This document shows positions 16,958-25,133 of a stretch of 55,097 nucleotides of DNA, one piece after another. Source of the DNA: JASLCR01 sp964407405 (lineage in GTDB: Bacteria > Patescibacteriota > Saccharimonadia > Saccharimonadales > Saccharimonadaceae); assembly GCA_964407405.1 (NCBI GenBank), contig CAYOVH010000005.1, positions 1 through 55,097 of the forward strand, read 5' to 3'. The position numbers and the translations under genes are program-made. Every line of letters starts with the position of its first letter. Positions within the stretch are counted from its first letter, which is position 1. Below the pieces are notes generated by a model. The model saw nothing but the letters and a program-made list of their open reading frames with translations, made no database searches and was not told where the DNA came from.

Positions 16958-16995
16958 CTAGCACTCTTGCATTTCGAGTGCTAGTTTTCTATACT
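16958..16995 (+). promoter_or_regulatory. dnaJ promoter with CIRCE operator
   Basis: A CIRCE variant with perfectly matching arms: CTAGCACTC (16958-16966), nine bases, GAGTGCTAG (16976-16984). The spacer contains TTGCAT (16967-16972) as -35, and TATACT (16990-16995) follows after 17 bp. The dnaJ ATG is 8 nt beyond the -10, so the transcript should be leaderless and HrcA binding would cover the -35. Confidence 0.87.
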
Positions 16996-17003
16996 AAGAA
17001 CAG

Positions 17004-18110
17004 ATGTCAAAAAGAGATTACTATGAAGTATTGGGCGTTTCAAAAGGCGCCAGCGATGATGAGATAAAGAAGGCCTTTCGCAAGGCGGCTGTTAAGTATC
17101 ATCCCGACAAAGAGGGCGGTGATGAGGTGAAGTTCAAGGAAGCTTCTGAAGCCTACGAAGTCCTCAAGGACAAGCAAAAACGGCAACGCTATGATCAATT
17201 TGGCCATGCTGGAGTCGGTAGTGAGGGTGGTGCTTCGGCTGGTGGTAATCCATTTGAGGGCTTTAGCGGATTTTCAAATGGTCAAGGGTTTGAGTTCAAT
17301 TTTGGTGACGGTGGTTTGGGTGATATCTTTGGTCAATTTTTTGGTGGTGGACCTCAGCAGAGCCGGGAGCCCACGCGTGGTCGCGATGTCGAGACACAAG
17401 TCACATTAAGTTTTGAAGAGGCAGTTTTTGGTGTCGAGAAAAAACTTGACCTCATGATGGAGGACGAATGTCATCACTGCAAGGGCACGACAGTTGAGCC
17501 TGGTTCCAGTATGAAAACCTGTCCGGTTTGTAAGGGTGCGGGCCAGCAGACGCGCATCATGAATACAATGTTTGGTCAGATACAGCAGGCGGTAGTGTGC
17601 GAGGAGTGCCACGGCCGCGGTAAGGTGCCGGAAAAAGTCTGCACGGTGTGCCACGGCCGCGGTACAGAGCGACGTGATCAAAAAATCACCGTCAAAATTC
17701 CAGCCGGTATCGATGATGGAGCAACGATCCGTCTGCGCGAACGAGGCGAGGCTATGGCAAATGGTCCACGCGGTGATCTCTATGTGCACATTCGCGTCAA
17801 AGCCCACAAGAAGTTTACTCGCGAAGGAGACCTCATCCTTAGCGAGGAGCATATTCCAATGGTTGATGCCTCGCTTGGTACGGAAATCGATGTTGATACG
17901 GTTGATGGTACGGTTCGTATGAAAATCCCAGCCGGCACACAAAGCGGTACAGATTTCAAGCTATCTGGCCATGGCGTGCCGCATCTTCGCGGCAGGACAC
18001 GTGGAGCACACATTGTACAAATAATCGTTGATACACCGACCAAGCTTAACAAGAAGCAAAAAGAACTGCTGGAACAGTTCCAGGGCATGAAAAAGCGAGG
18101 CATATTCTAA
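17004..18110 (+). CDS. dnaJ: Chaperone protein DnaJ (Hsp40)
   Basis: Co-chaperone that brings substrates to DnaK and stimulates its ATPase. The 368-residue product has the J domain with HPD at residues 33-35, a Gly/Phe-rich linker (about 70-115), four zinc-finger repeats (CHHCKGTT, CPVCKGAG, CEECHGRG, CTVCHGRG) and the C-terminal substrate-binding domains with GDLYVHIRVKAHKKF. The first repeat lacks the final Gly of CxxCxGxG but keeps both cysteines. It is a type I DnaJ of normal length. It stands apart from dnaK and is controlled by its own CIRCE promoter, with the ATG almost at the transcription start. Confidence 0.97.
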   Translation: MSKRDYYEVLGVSKGASDDEIKKAFRKAAVKYHPDKEGGDEVKFKEASEAYEVLKDKQKRQRYDQFGHAGVGSEGGASAGGNPFEGFSGFSNGQGFEFNFGDGGLGDIFGQFFGGGPQQSREPTRGRDVETQVTLSFEEAVFGVEKKLDLMMEDECHHCKGTTVEPGSSMKTCPVCKGAGQQTRIMNTMFGQIQQAVVCEECHGRGKVPEKVCTVCHGRGTERRDQKITVKIPAGIDDGATIRLRERGEAMANGPRGDLYVHIRVKAHKKFTREGDLILSEEHIPMVDASLGTEIDVDTVDGTVRMKIPAGTQSGTDFKLSGHGVPHLRGRTRGAHIVQIIVDTPTKLNKKQKELLEQFQGMKKRGIF

Positions 18111-18159
18111 TAATTATATTGTTGCTTTTTATAGATCATTGTGATATAGTATTATAACA

Positions 18160-19890
18160 GTGAAAAGACAAACAAACACGTCTCACGAAAAACAAGCTGG
18201 TTATAGCGGATTCTATCTTGAGCGCAGTGGTATTGACGCGGCTAAATTGGGCGAAGTACTTGCGAGTCCTCCGGAGCACCCTCTTGATGATGCAGAGAAA
18301 GCTGAGGCGCGTCAGTTTGAGATGGAGATGCTCAAACGGCAGGTAGGGATCGGCATGACGCTCGAAGATGCCCTAAAGGTGCCAATGGCCGAGTCATCTG
18401 TGGCACCGTTATTTTTTGCCGAAAGTATCATCAAGGGAAATGTACAAATTGATGGCGTTGAGTTTTCTCAGTTTCATTCACATGACGACGTATATCGTTG
18501 GATTCTGACGGCAGGCTTGAGTAAGGGTCAGCTTATGGAATTGTCGAAGCAGAGCACGGAAGCCTACAAAGGGCAGGTAGCCGAAGCGTTAGTTAATGAC
18601 GGTCTCATAGATGAGTCAGTTACTGATGCGCAGTCACTTGTTATTGACGTGGAGAATTTTATCCGGCAGATGAAAGGGCTTACGTCAGCTCGTATGATTT
18701 TGCGTGAATGGCGTAACAATGCTCCACGCGGAACAAACCTGGATGATGCCAAACTTGCCTATAATGATGTGTTTCTGGCAAAAATCAACGACCAACTAGC
18801 CCAAGCAGTACCGATAGTGGAGTACATACGCAGACAGGCTGAGCTTGTTGGCGATGAGCATATGATACGCCAAGCTGAAGAGTTGGTTCCAAGGGTGATG
18901 CTGCGAGCACTGGAAGACGATACCGCCAGACAGAGATTGTTTCGACGACTTGACTTTCTTCGCAATGGTATTGGATATAACACATCAGGAGAGGCTACTG
19001 GTGTAAGTATGGAGATAGCCACTACTGCTGCTGAGGTACCTCGAGGGGGAATATTTACGTATGAACAAATGCAATCCATGAAAGAGACAATACTTACACC
19101 TGATGAGATGAAGCAGATATTTCGTGACATACTCAATAAGGCAGGACTCCTCAGTGGCGAAGATGAATCAACATGGGCCCCTGACCGTACTACTCGAGCA
19201 GCCGACGGACTGTTTCAGGTGGTTATTAATCCAGGTAAAGCAACATTTGAGGTTGACTCAACAAGTGGAGTATATAAAGTGTCGTCTGAGCCACGGTCTC
19301 TGTACGATGTGGTGATTGTAGGTGGATTTCATGAGCTTGAACATATCAATCAGGCGATCGCTGATACAGCGATCGGACAGATGGTAAAAGTAGCTCAGAT
19401 CAAAGGAAAGCGAGTTTCGGGGCTTCGCGAGGCAGGCGCAAATCTACGACAGCGTCAAGCCGAAGAGTATCTATTTGGCTATAGCAAACCGTATGCGGAT
19501 ACGTATGCAAGTGCGCTCCGTGCGCTTGAGGCCGGAGGGTCGATAGCAGATGCCGCCAAGGCTTTTTATGACGCAAAACTACGAGCTATGCCAGATTCAG
19601 ACAAAATGTCAGCAGCTCGTGAGGCAGCTGATCGCGTATTGCGGCTTGTAAGAGGGGGGATTAATTCACAGCCAATGGTGTATGCCGAAGAGTCAATCCT
19701 GACCCAAGAGCTACAACAGGCTGCCCGTGATGTGCAACGTAGGGCTTTGGCAGTGACTGGTCTAGATTTGGTCGACCAGGCAAAGTTGCACAGATTTGGG
19801 CTGCTTGAGGTCCCTAGTAGTGGTGCAATCGACTGGACGTCTTATGTCTTAGACGAGCTAAAAAAGCGAATGAAACCCGAGGATATATAG
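18160..19890 (+). CDS. Large cytoplasmic protein with a HELEH zinc-peptidase-like motif
   Basis: A 576-residue, mostly helical soluble protein with no signal peptide or membrane helix. At residues 391-395 it has HELEH, which fits the HExxH zinc site, within GGFHELEHINQAIAD; about 35 residues later comes an acidic helix (RQRQAEEYLFG) that could supply the third ligand. The arrangement recalls the DUF1704/tyrosine-carboxypeptidase type of zincins, but the overall sequence is not one I know. The N-terminal 300 residues look like an uncharacterised helical domain. Start is a GTG at 18160 a few bases after TATAAC/TATAGT hexamers. It lies alone between dnaJ and a convergent ATP-grasp gene. Protease function is inference from one motif. 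Confidence 0.65.
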   Translation: MKRQTNTSHEKQAGYSGFYLERSGIDAAKLGEVLASPPEHPLDDAEKAEARQFEMEMLKRQVGIGMTLEDALKVPMAESSVAPLFFAESIIKGNVQIDGVEFSQFHSHDDVYRWILTAGLSKGQLMELSKQSTEAYKGQVAEALVNDGLIDESVTDAQSLVIDVENFIRQMKGLTSARMILREWRNNAPRGTNLDDAKLAYNDVFLAKINDQLAQAVPIVEYIRRQAELVGDEHMIRQAEELVPRVMLRALEDDTARQRLFRRLDFLRNGIGYNTSGEATGVSMEIATTAAEVPRGGIFTYEQMQSMKETILTPDEMKQIFRDILNKAGLLSGEDESTWAPDRTTRAADGLFQVVINPGKATFEVDSTSGVYKVSSEPRSLYDVVIVGGFHELEHINQAIADTAIGQMVKVAQIKGKRVSGLREAGANLRQRQAEEYLFGYSKPYADTYASALRALEAGGSIADAAKAFYDAKLRAMPDSDKMSAAREAADRVLRLVRGGINSQPMVYAEESILTQELQQAARDVQRRALAVTGLDLVDQAKLHRFGLLEVPSSGAIDWTSYVLDELKKRMKPEDI

Positions 19891-19920
19891 GCTAAATACC
19901 CCCGCAGGCAGGGAGCTTTT

Positions 19921-21150
19921 CTAGTCTATTGCGACCTGAACGCTTGTGTTCAAATACTCAAGGTCGCGGTGGAACGTATCAGGGTCACTATTGTGCAGAA
20001 TGACAACTGCGCACATTTTGTAGCCATCACCAGCCTTACCAACGAATTGGCCTGGTTTGGCTTTAATACTCAGATAATTGAGTGAGGCAAGAGACCGCAA
20101 GTGATCTTCATTTGCGATTGCCTTAAAGATGCCATTCTTTTTAGGAAAAAGTTCGAACACACCGACGCTATCATTCTTTTTGGGAGTAATATCAAGCGGC
20201 TGATTGAGCGATAGTGCCAGAGCGTTTGCGGGGATATCGATATTATTAGCGAGACGATGCATCCGTTCGCGATAGCCCCCATTGCGAGCACCGATCTCAA
20301 CAATGCGTGGACCATCCTTCGTGAGAATAATCTCTACGTGTGCCGGGCTGCTTGCCATACCGAGTAGACGACAGCCAAGTGCCGCGGTATGACGGATTGC
20401 GTCTATGTCTGTAGGGGGTAGCTGGGATGGCAGCAGACGGGAATAATGGAAATTATCGTCGAAGCCAACATCATATCCGGTTTGATAATCGACGACATTA
20501 TCCAGTACGTGGGGCATACCATTTGCATCAACAAATGCATCGACAGAGTGGATACTTCCCTCTAGAAATTCCTCGACAATGAATTTTGGTACTTGGTTTG
20601 GTGCGTATTTACTGTACGTATCGTTGGCAAGTCCCAGAGCTTTTTGGTAATTTGCAAGGAGTTCTTCGAGAGAGTCATTTTTTGTTACGAGGAGACTCTT
20701 GGCTAAATTAGCGGGCTTGAGGATAAGTGGGAAGTTGTGGGCATTCGCAAAATCAATAAGGCTTTCCTTGGACTCGACAACATGAAAGTCTGGACTCACC
20801 TTTTCGGATGACTGAGCGAATCTTGTTCTCATAATCTCTTTGTCGGTGCAGGCACGAGCAGCGTCAGGAGATAGGCCGGGCAGGCTGAGGCTCTTGGCGA
20901 TGATGGCATTAGGGACAATGTAGTTTTCATAGATGGTAATACATGCATCAACCGGTGTGCGGGTATGTATTATTTGAGCCGCCTCCAGATAAGACTCATC
21001 ACCAAAGGAGGTGACGACGCGATTGCGGAGTTTTTTCGCAGGGTGTTTGGTGGCCAGTTGATCTTGGAGGATTGTATATGTATGACCGTGCTCAAGCAGA
21101 AAGGACTTGAGTCCAGAAAACGATTTGCCAACAATGAGAACATGTGCCAT
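19921..21150 (-). CDS. ATP-grasp ligase
   Basis: A 409-residue ATP-grasp enzyme of the carbamoyl-phosphate-synthase-like/amino-acid ligase branch. The Rossmann-like N-terminal domain begins VLIVGKSFSG. The ATP-grasp part shows FPLILKPANLAKSLLV (Lys binding the ATP phosphate), IVEEFLEGSIHSVDAF, and the metal-binding HVEIILTKDGPRIVEIGARNGG. Such enzymes join a carboxylate to an amine through an acyl phosphate; relatives make dipeptides or modify peptides. The substrate is unknown. A TACAAT hexamer ends 10 nt before the ATG. The gene is divergent from the rimB-rimK pair, which contains another ATP-grasp enzyme, but the shared promoter region is the only evidence of a link. Confidence 0.82.
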   Translation of the reverse strand: MAHVLIVGKSFSGLKSFLLEHGHTYTILQDQLATKHPAKKLRNRVVTSFGDESYLEAAQIIHTRTPVDACITIYENYIVPNAIIAKSLSLPGLSPDAARACTDKEIMRTRFAQSSEKVSPDFHVVESKESLIDFANAHNFPLILKPANLAKSLLVTKNDSLEELLANYQKALGLANDTYSKYAPNQVPKFIVEEFLEGSIHSVDAFVDANGMPHVLDNVVDYQTGYDVGFDDNFHYSRLLPSQLPPTDIDAIRHTAALGCRLLGMASSPAHVEIILTKDGPRIVEIGARNGGYRERMHRLANNIDIPANALALSLNQPLDITPKKNDSVGVFELFPKKNGIFKAIANEDHLRSLASLNYLSIKAKPGQFVGKAGDGYKMCAVVILHNSDPDTFHRDLEYLNTSVQVAID

Positions 21151-21238
21151 GGTATTGATTATTGTAGCAGTTCATGCTATAATAATCAAGTTAAGCATTT
21201 ATCGACAATTATCGAAAAGACCCTGTATAGTAAAAACT
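21151..21238. promoter_or_regulatory. Divergent promoter region between the ATP-grasp gene and rimB
   Basis: An 88-bp AT-rich gap. Plus strand: TCGACA (21202-21207), 18 bp, TATAGT (21226-21231), 7 nt before the rimB ATG. Minus strand: TACAAT (plus-strand 21166-21161), 10 nt before the ATP-grasp ATG. An extra TATAAT is present at 21178-21183 on the plus strand. Confidence 0.55.
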
Positions 21239-21727
21239 ATGGCAACACGCAATGACTTTCACAAGCTGGTTATTGGTCGCTCTGAGCGGCTTGACTTTGT
21301 CGATATGGAGATTCATGGCGTTCCAGCAAAAGTCGATACAGGCGCGTATCGTTCTGCCGTGCATGCCTCTAATATTACAGAAAAAGACGGGGTAGTGTCG
21401 TTCACTCTATTTGGCGATCATCCAGTCTGTGGGGAGATGGCTCAGCATCTTTCAACACGTGATTTCCAGAAAGTAGTTGTGGCGAATTCGTTCGGTCAAG
21501 AAGAAGAGCGGTACGATATCCGTTTTCGCGTCAAACTAGGGCCAAAGATATTCAAAGCCAAATTTACTTTGGCAGATCGCTCAAAAAAGATTTATCCGAT
21601 TCTACTGGGGCGCACTATGCTCAATCGCCGCTTTCTCGTTGATACAAATGAGTCGGCGATTGATCGTGTACAGCTCAAGAAGGAGTATGGTATAGAGTTT
21701 CCAAATGATGAAGAGGACGGTCGATAA
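21239..21727 (+). CDS. rimB: RimB-like retropepsin-fold protease (ATP-dependent zinc protease family)
   Basis: A 162-residue protein of the family once named ATP-dependent zinc protease, now known as retropepsin-like proteases that pair with RimK. The aspartyl protease motif DTGA is at residues 33-36 (AKVDTGAYRSAVHA), followed by the second strand block with PILLGRTMLNRRFLVD. In Pseudomonas and related bacteria RimB trims the glutamate tails that RimK adds to ribosomal protein S6. The ATG at 21239 was chosen because TATAGT lies 7 nt upstream; longer in-frame versions run through the promoter. The stop overlaps the rimK start (TAATG), so the pair is translationally coupled. Confidence 0.88.
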   Translation: MATRNDFHKLVIGRSERLDFVDMEIHGVPAKVDTGAYRSAVHASNITEKDGVVSFTLFGDHPVCGEMAQHLSTRDFQKVVVANSFGQEEERYDIRFRVKLGPKIFKAKFTLADRSKKIYPILLGRTMLNRRFLVDTNESAIDRVQLKKEYGIEFPNDEEDGR

Positions 21728-22632
21728 TGAAAATTGCTATTTTATCAAATGGTCCTGGGAATTATACAACCATGCGCCTAAAAGAAGAGGCAAAAAAGCG
21801 AGGCCATGAGGTAAAGGTCATCAAGTACAAGGACGCTTATACGGCCGTTGAGTCAAACAATAATACTGTCCGCTATAAAGGTCAGACTCTTGAGAGGTTT
21901 GATGCTATCATTCCACGGATCGCTCAAAGCTATACAAAGTACGGATCAGCGATCGTGCGACAATTTGAAGCGCAAGGTGCTTTTACGACAGCTGGTAGCT
22001 TGGCTATCAACCGCTCGCGCGATAAGTTGCGCGCATATCAGGTGCTCGCCAAAGCCGGGGTAGGCATACCGAAGACTGTATTTGCCCGCGAATCAGCAAG
22101 CTTCGAAGATATCGTTGAGCTGGCTGGCGGTACGCCGCTTATCATTAAAGTCGCTCGCGGCACGCACGGCAATGGCGTCGTACTGGCCGAAACGCCAAAG
22201 GCCGCAAAAGCGGTAATGCAAGCCTTTTATGTCGAAGGCGTGAACTTTTTGGTGCAGGAATTTATCCAAGAATCAGCTGGTACAGATATTCGGGCATTGG
22301 TAGTCGGTGGCAGGGTCGTTGCCAGTGTGAAACGGCAGAGCCTCGATGGTGATTTTCGTAGTAATACACATCAAGGCGGCGAAGGTATAGCGGTGAAATT
22401 GACCGACGAAGAACGTAAAACGGCCATCAAAGCAGCCAAGGCCATGGGCCTGCCAATTTGTGGTGTCGATATGATGCGATCTGACCGTGGTCCACTGGTG
22501 CTCGAAGTGAATTCTTCGGCGAGCATCAAGACGCCAGAACTTATCACGAAACGAAATGTCGCAGAGAAGATCATTGAGTATATCGAGCAAAACGCCAAGC
22601 GTCGTCCACGCAAGGACAAAATCGGTGCGTAA
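21727..22632 (+). CDS. rimK: RimK-type glutamate ligase (ATP-grasp)
   Basis: A 301-residue ATP-grasp enzyme. RimK adds glutamates to the C-terminus of ribosomal protein S6 in E. coli; close relatives make other glutamate amides. The order is typical: N-terminal KIAILSNGPGNYTTMRL, substrate region with RIAQSYTKYG, ATP-binding IIKVARGTHGNGVVLAE, then FLVQEFIQESAGTDIRA, RSNTHQGGEG and the metal-binding CGVDMMRSDRGPLVLEVNSS (positions about 245-265). All expected ATP and Mg ligands are seen. It overlaps rimB by one base. The rimB-rimK pair supports post-translational control of the ribosome; coenzyme F420- or tetrahydromethanopterin-ligase roles are less likely given the partner. Confidence 0.9.
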   Translation: MKIAILSNGPGNYTTMRLKEEAKKRGHEVKVIKYKDAYTAVESNNNTVRYKGQTLERFDAIIPRIAQSYTKYGSAIVRQFEAQGAFTTAGSLAINRSRDKLRAYQVLAKAGVGIPKTVFARESASFEDIVELAGGTPLIIKVARGTHGNGVVLAETPKAAKAVMQAFYVEGVNFLVQEFIQESAGTDIRALVVGGRVVASVKRQSLDGDFRSNTHQGGEGIAVKLTDEERKTAIKAAKAMGLPICGVDMMRSDRGPLVLEVNSSASIKTPELITKRNVAEKIIEYIEQNAKRRPRKDKIGA

Positions 22633-22644
22633 GCGGCAATTCGA

Positions 22645-23061
22645 CTAGCGAAGATAAAACATCCGGACCACCAAAAATAGCAGCACAAGCATAACTACCG
22701 CAACTACGATAGAACGAATGACCAACGCTCGATATGATGCAAAGGGGCCGTCAGCTCGTACGCGGCGTATCAATTGGAGACCTTGAAAGAACATCCCTAG
22801 GCTTGCACCCAATAAGACCACGAATAAGAGTGGTATTAGAGAGCCGAATAGGATGGCCGGGACAATAGCTGCTGAGCCTGCTGACGGACCAGGATCATTC
22901 TTTGCCATTTGTGCTATCGCGAAGGTGGTTATGTACAGCAGGACAATGAGTCCAATAGTTGCGGCAATTGCAATATAAAGTACCTTAGAATATTTCTGCA
23001 GATGCTGAATCATCTGGGCGGTTGCTTGATGCTCGGGAGGAATCGGTTGATGAGGCTGCAT
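22645..23061 (-). CDS. Small membrane protein, unknown
   Basis: A 138-residue protein starting MQPHQPIPPEHQ, with a proline/glutamine-rich cytoplasmic N-terminus and three hydrophobic segments (about residues 30-55, 66-90 and 110-134). I chose the ATG at 23061 because TATACT (plus-strand 23076-23071) lies 9 nt upstream with TTGTTG 17 bp further as a -35; longer in-frame starts extend into that promoter. It converges on rimK from the other strand. I do not recognise the family. Confidence 0.65.
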   Translation of the reverse strand: MQPHQPIPPEHQATAQMIQHLQKYSKVLYIAIAATIGLIVLLYITTFAIAQMAKNDPGPSAGSAAIVPAILFGSLIPLLFVVLLGASLGMFFQGLQLIRRVRADGPFASYRALVIRSIVVAVVMLVLLFLVVRMFYLR

Positions 23062-23158
23062 GGTGTCTAAAGTATACGGCATACCGCATCTGCCAACAAG
23101 TGATCTCATCACCTCGACAACGAAAGTACCCTCCAACTCCTGATGTTATACTAGGTCT

Positions 23159-23641
23159 ATGAATGTTGCGCTTGTGTTTGGCATTACGTTGATCGTGCTG
23201 TTTGCACTAGCTTTTCTGACCAAGCGGCGATTCGGCGTGTTGGGGCTGGCGCTCGCTGCTGGAGCAATGTTGAGCTCATTATGGGCAGATAGCCTAACAC
23301 CAGTCATCGAGAAAGCAGGCGTGGCGGTGAGCCAGCCGCCGCTCTTTACTCTTGTCTCTGTCAGTCTCGTACTTCTCCCAGCGGTGTTGCTGCTTTTCAG
23401 TGGGCCGAGCTACAAAGGACTACCTATGCGGCTTGCGGGCGCATTCTGTTTTGCTGCATTGGCGGTTGCGCTGCTTATAGAACCCTTAGGCTCAGCGCTT
23501 GTGTTGACGGGCCAGAGCCAGGAAATCTATCAATTCTTTGTTGATAATCGCGTTTATATCGTTACGGCTGGGCTGATCGCAGCATTATTTGATATTCTGA
23601 CGACACGTACACGCGGACATCGCAGGTCAGCAAAGCACTAA
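23159..23641 (+). CDS. Small polytopic membrane protein, unknown
   Basis: A 160-residue protein with four or five hydrophobic helices and a basic tail (RTRGHRRSAKH). TATACT at 23147-23152 ends 6 nt before the ATG, so it should be leaderless; it is divergent from the 138-residue membrane protein. The overall shape recalls CvpA-like proteins, but no motif confirms this. A hairpin, GATACCCTC and its near-complement around TGGG, follows the stop at about 23643-23662 and may end transcription, although there is no clear T run. Confidence 0.6.
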   Translation: MNVALVFGITLIVLFALAFLTKRRFGVLGLALAAGAMLSSLWADSLTPVIEKAGVAVSQPPLFTLVSVSLVLLPAVLLLFSGPSYKGLPMRLAGAFCFAALAVALLIEPLGSALVLTGQSQEIYQFFVDNRVYIVTAGLIAALFDILTTRTRGHRRSAKH

Positions 23642-23782
23642 CTGATACCCTCTGGGAGAGGTATTCCAATCATAAGCAACTTCGAGCATAATGAATGTGT
23701 AGCATGATACTACATTTATTATGAGGAAATTATCAAAATCCGTACAACATCAGGCTGGATTTAGGCCCCCATCGAGCTCTAT

Positions 23783-23812
23783 AAAACACAAAAACAGCCC
23801 CTGAAGAGGCTG
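23783..23812 (-). terminator. Terminator of tRNA-Lys
   Basis: On the minus strand, CAGCCTC and GGGGCTG pair around TTCA (plus 23795-23812), followed by TTTTTGTGTTTT. This is a standard intrinsic terminator 12 bp beyond the 3' end of the tRNA gene. Confidence 0.85.
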
Positions 23813-23824
23813 ATTTATCGTCTA

Positions 23825-23901
23825 TGGAGGGTCCAGTGGGGCTTGAACCCACGACACCCTGCTTAAAAGGCAGGTGCTCTAACCAGCTGAGCTATGGACC
23901 C
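23825..23901 (-). tRNA. tRNA-Lys (anticodon TTT)
   Basis: Read on the minus strand, the acceptor GGGTCCA pairs with TGGACCC, the D arm is GCTC with GAGC, the anticodon stem CCTGC/GCAGG closes the loop CTTTTAA with TTT as the anticodon, and the T arm contains GGTTCAAGCC. The CCA end is encoded (plus strand TGG at 23825-23827). The length is 77 nt including CCA. The 361 bp between the coding genes at 23641 and 24003 hold only this tRNA, its terminator and a short hairpin. Confidence 0.95.
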
Positions 23902-24002
23902 GAACTCTCTTGAAGAATATAGCGAAATAGAGGTGAAATGTCAATGTCTGCTATTTGCTCAAGGCCTGGCCTTGAGCACGCGCCTATGCTAATGATAGTT
24001 GT

Positions 24003-25073
24003 TCATGTGCTTTTCGGTGCAGGGGTTGCTTTGTAGTCATCCAGATATAGCTGCACTGCAGTGACAAGGATGATCATCAGGATAGGGCCGTATACTACGC
24101 CCAAGACGCCAAACATTGATATACCGCCAAAGGCTGCCAGCATAGTGAGGCCGGGTGATAGTGTGATTGAGCGTGGGATGATGCGCGGACGAATGGCAGC
24201 GTCGAGGTTGCTGATGATCATATACAGTCCGAATGCGACAATACCTTGCCACAAGAGGCCACTAAACATAGCTACCACCGTGATAGGAATCACGAGTATT
24301 CCACAGCCAAGCGGTACTAGATTTAGTAAAGTAAAAATTACGGTCATCAGGAAGAAGTAATCTCCCAAGCCCAAAAACACCGACAAGACCAGAGATGAAA
24401 GCACCGAAATAATAAACGATATATAGAGTTGGCCTTTTGCCATGGCATTGGCCATCAGACCGACACGCTTGAGGTAAAGGCGTGTTATGTCAGGCTGAAA
24501 AGGACTGAGTGCAGTGATAAGTCTGACAATCTTCCGGCCGTTCACCAAAAACTCATACAAAAATATCAGATACATTATCGTAAAGACAACCATGACAGGA
24601 ATATTGCCGATCATCCCGCCGACAAATCCGGCCATACCGCGCAAGACACCAGGGAGCGTACTACCCAGAAAGCCGCGCACACTATCGGCAGAGAAGGCAC
24701 TACCGTTGCCGACAATGGGCGACAGCGCTGCATTGGTCGAATGTACGATATCTTTCAGATTGTTGGCGACGGTGCCTTCTGATACGACGCCTGTCAGGCT
24801 GGTAGCCAGCTGCGCGATTTGGACGCCCGCCAAGGTAATAGTAAAGGCAATAGGTATGATAATCACAAAAATAGAAATGATAATAGTTAGCGTTGCTGCT
24901 ATCCATGACTGCATTTTTTTGTGCAAACGGTCGTACAGGCCATGAAATAAAAATGCGATCAGTGCCGCAAAGGTAACAATACTCAAAAATGGAAACGTAA
25001 ATAGTAGCCCAAGCGCGACCGCACCTAAAGCTACCATGTGCCAATGTTTGCGTGTGAGCGGATGAGATTTCAT
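24003..25073 (-). CDS. AI-2E family transporter (PerM-like permease)
   Basis: A 356-residue polytopic protein with the usual layout: two N-terminal helices (SIVTFAALIAFLFHGLYDRL), a third helix, a long soluble segment, then a C-terminal bundle with GLGDYFFLMTVIFTLLNLVPLGCGI, shown here as FLMTVIFTLLNLVPLG, and PRSITLSPGLTMLAAFGG. The family is named for autoinducer-2 export, but many members export other small molecules or ions, so no substrate is assigned. TATACT lies 6 nt before the ATG on the minus strand. It is divergent from the membrane protein at 25134. Confidence 0.88.
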   Translation of the reverse strand: MKSHPLTRKHWHMVALGAVALGLLFTFPFLSIVTFAALIAFLFHGLYDRLHKKMQSWIAATLTIIISIFVIIIPIAFTITLAGVQIAQLATSLTGVVSEGTVANNLKDIVHSTNAALSPIVGNGSAFSADSVRGFLGSTLPGVLRGMAGFVGGMIGNIPVMVVFTIMYLIFLYEFLVNGRKIVRLITALSPFQPDITRLYLKRVGLMANAMAKGQLYISFIISVLSSLVLSVFLGLGDYFFLMTVIFTLLNLVPLGCGILVIPITVVAMFSGLLWQGIVAFGLYMIISNLDAAIRPRIIPRSITLSPGLTMLAAFGGISMFGVLGVVYGPILMIILVTAVQLYLDDYKATPAPKST

Positions 25074-25133
25074 AGGTGCAGTATAGCACTGTTTTGCTAT
25101 TGCCGCCTGTAGTATTCAGCTACAATGAGTACT

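Noticed and set aside
19648..19658. A shorter G run inside the HELEH gene as another slippage site
   Set aside because: It is only about six G long and within coding sequence, far shorter than the ten-G promoter tracts.
19891..19920. Intrinsic terminator between the HELEH gene and the convergent ATP-grasp gene
   Set aside because: Only a weak CCC/GGG pairing before TTTT is visible, not enough to call.
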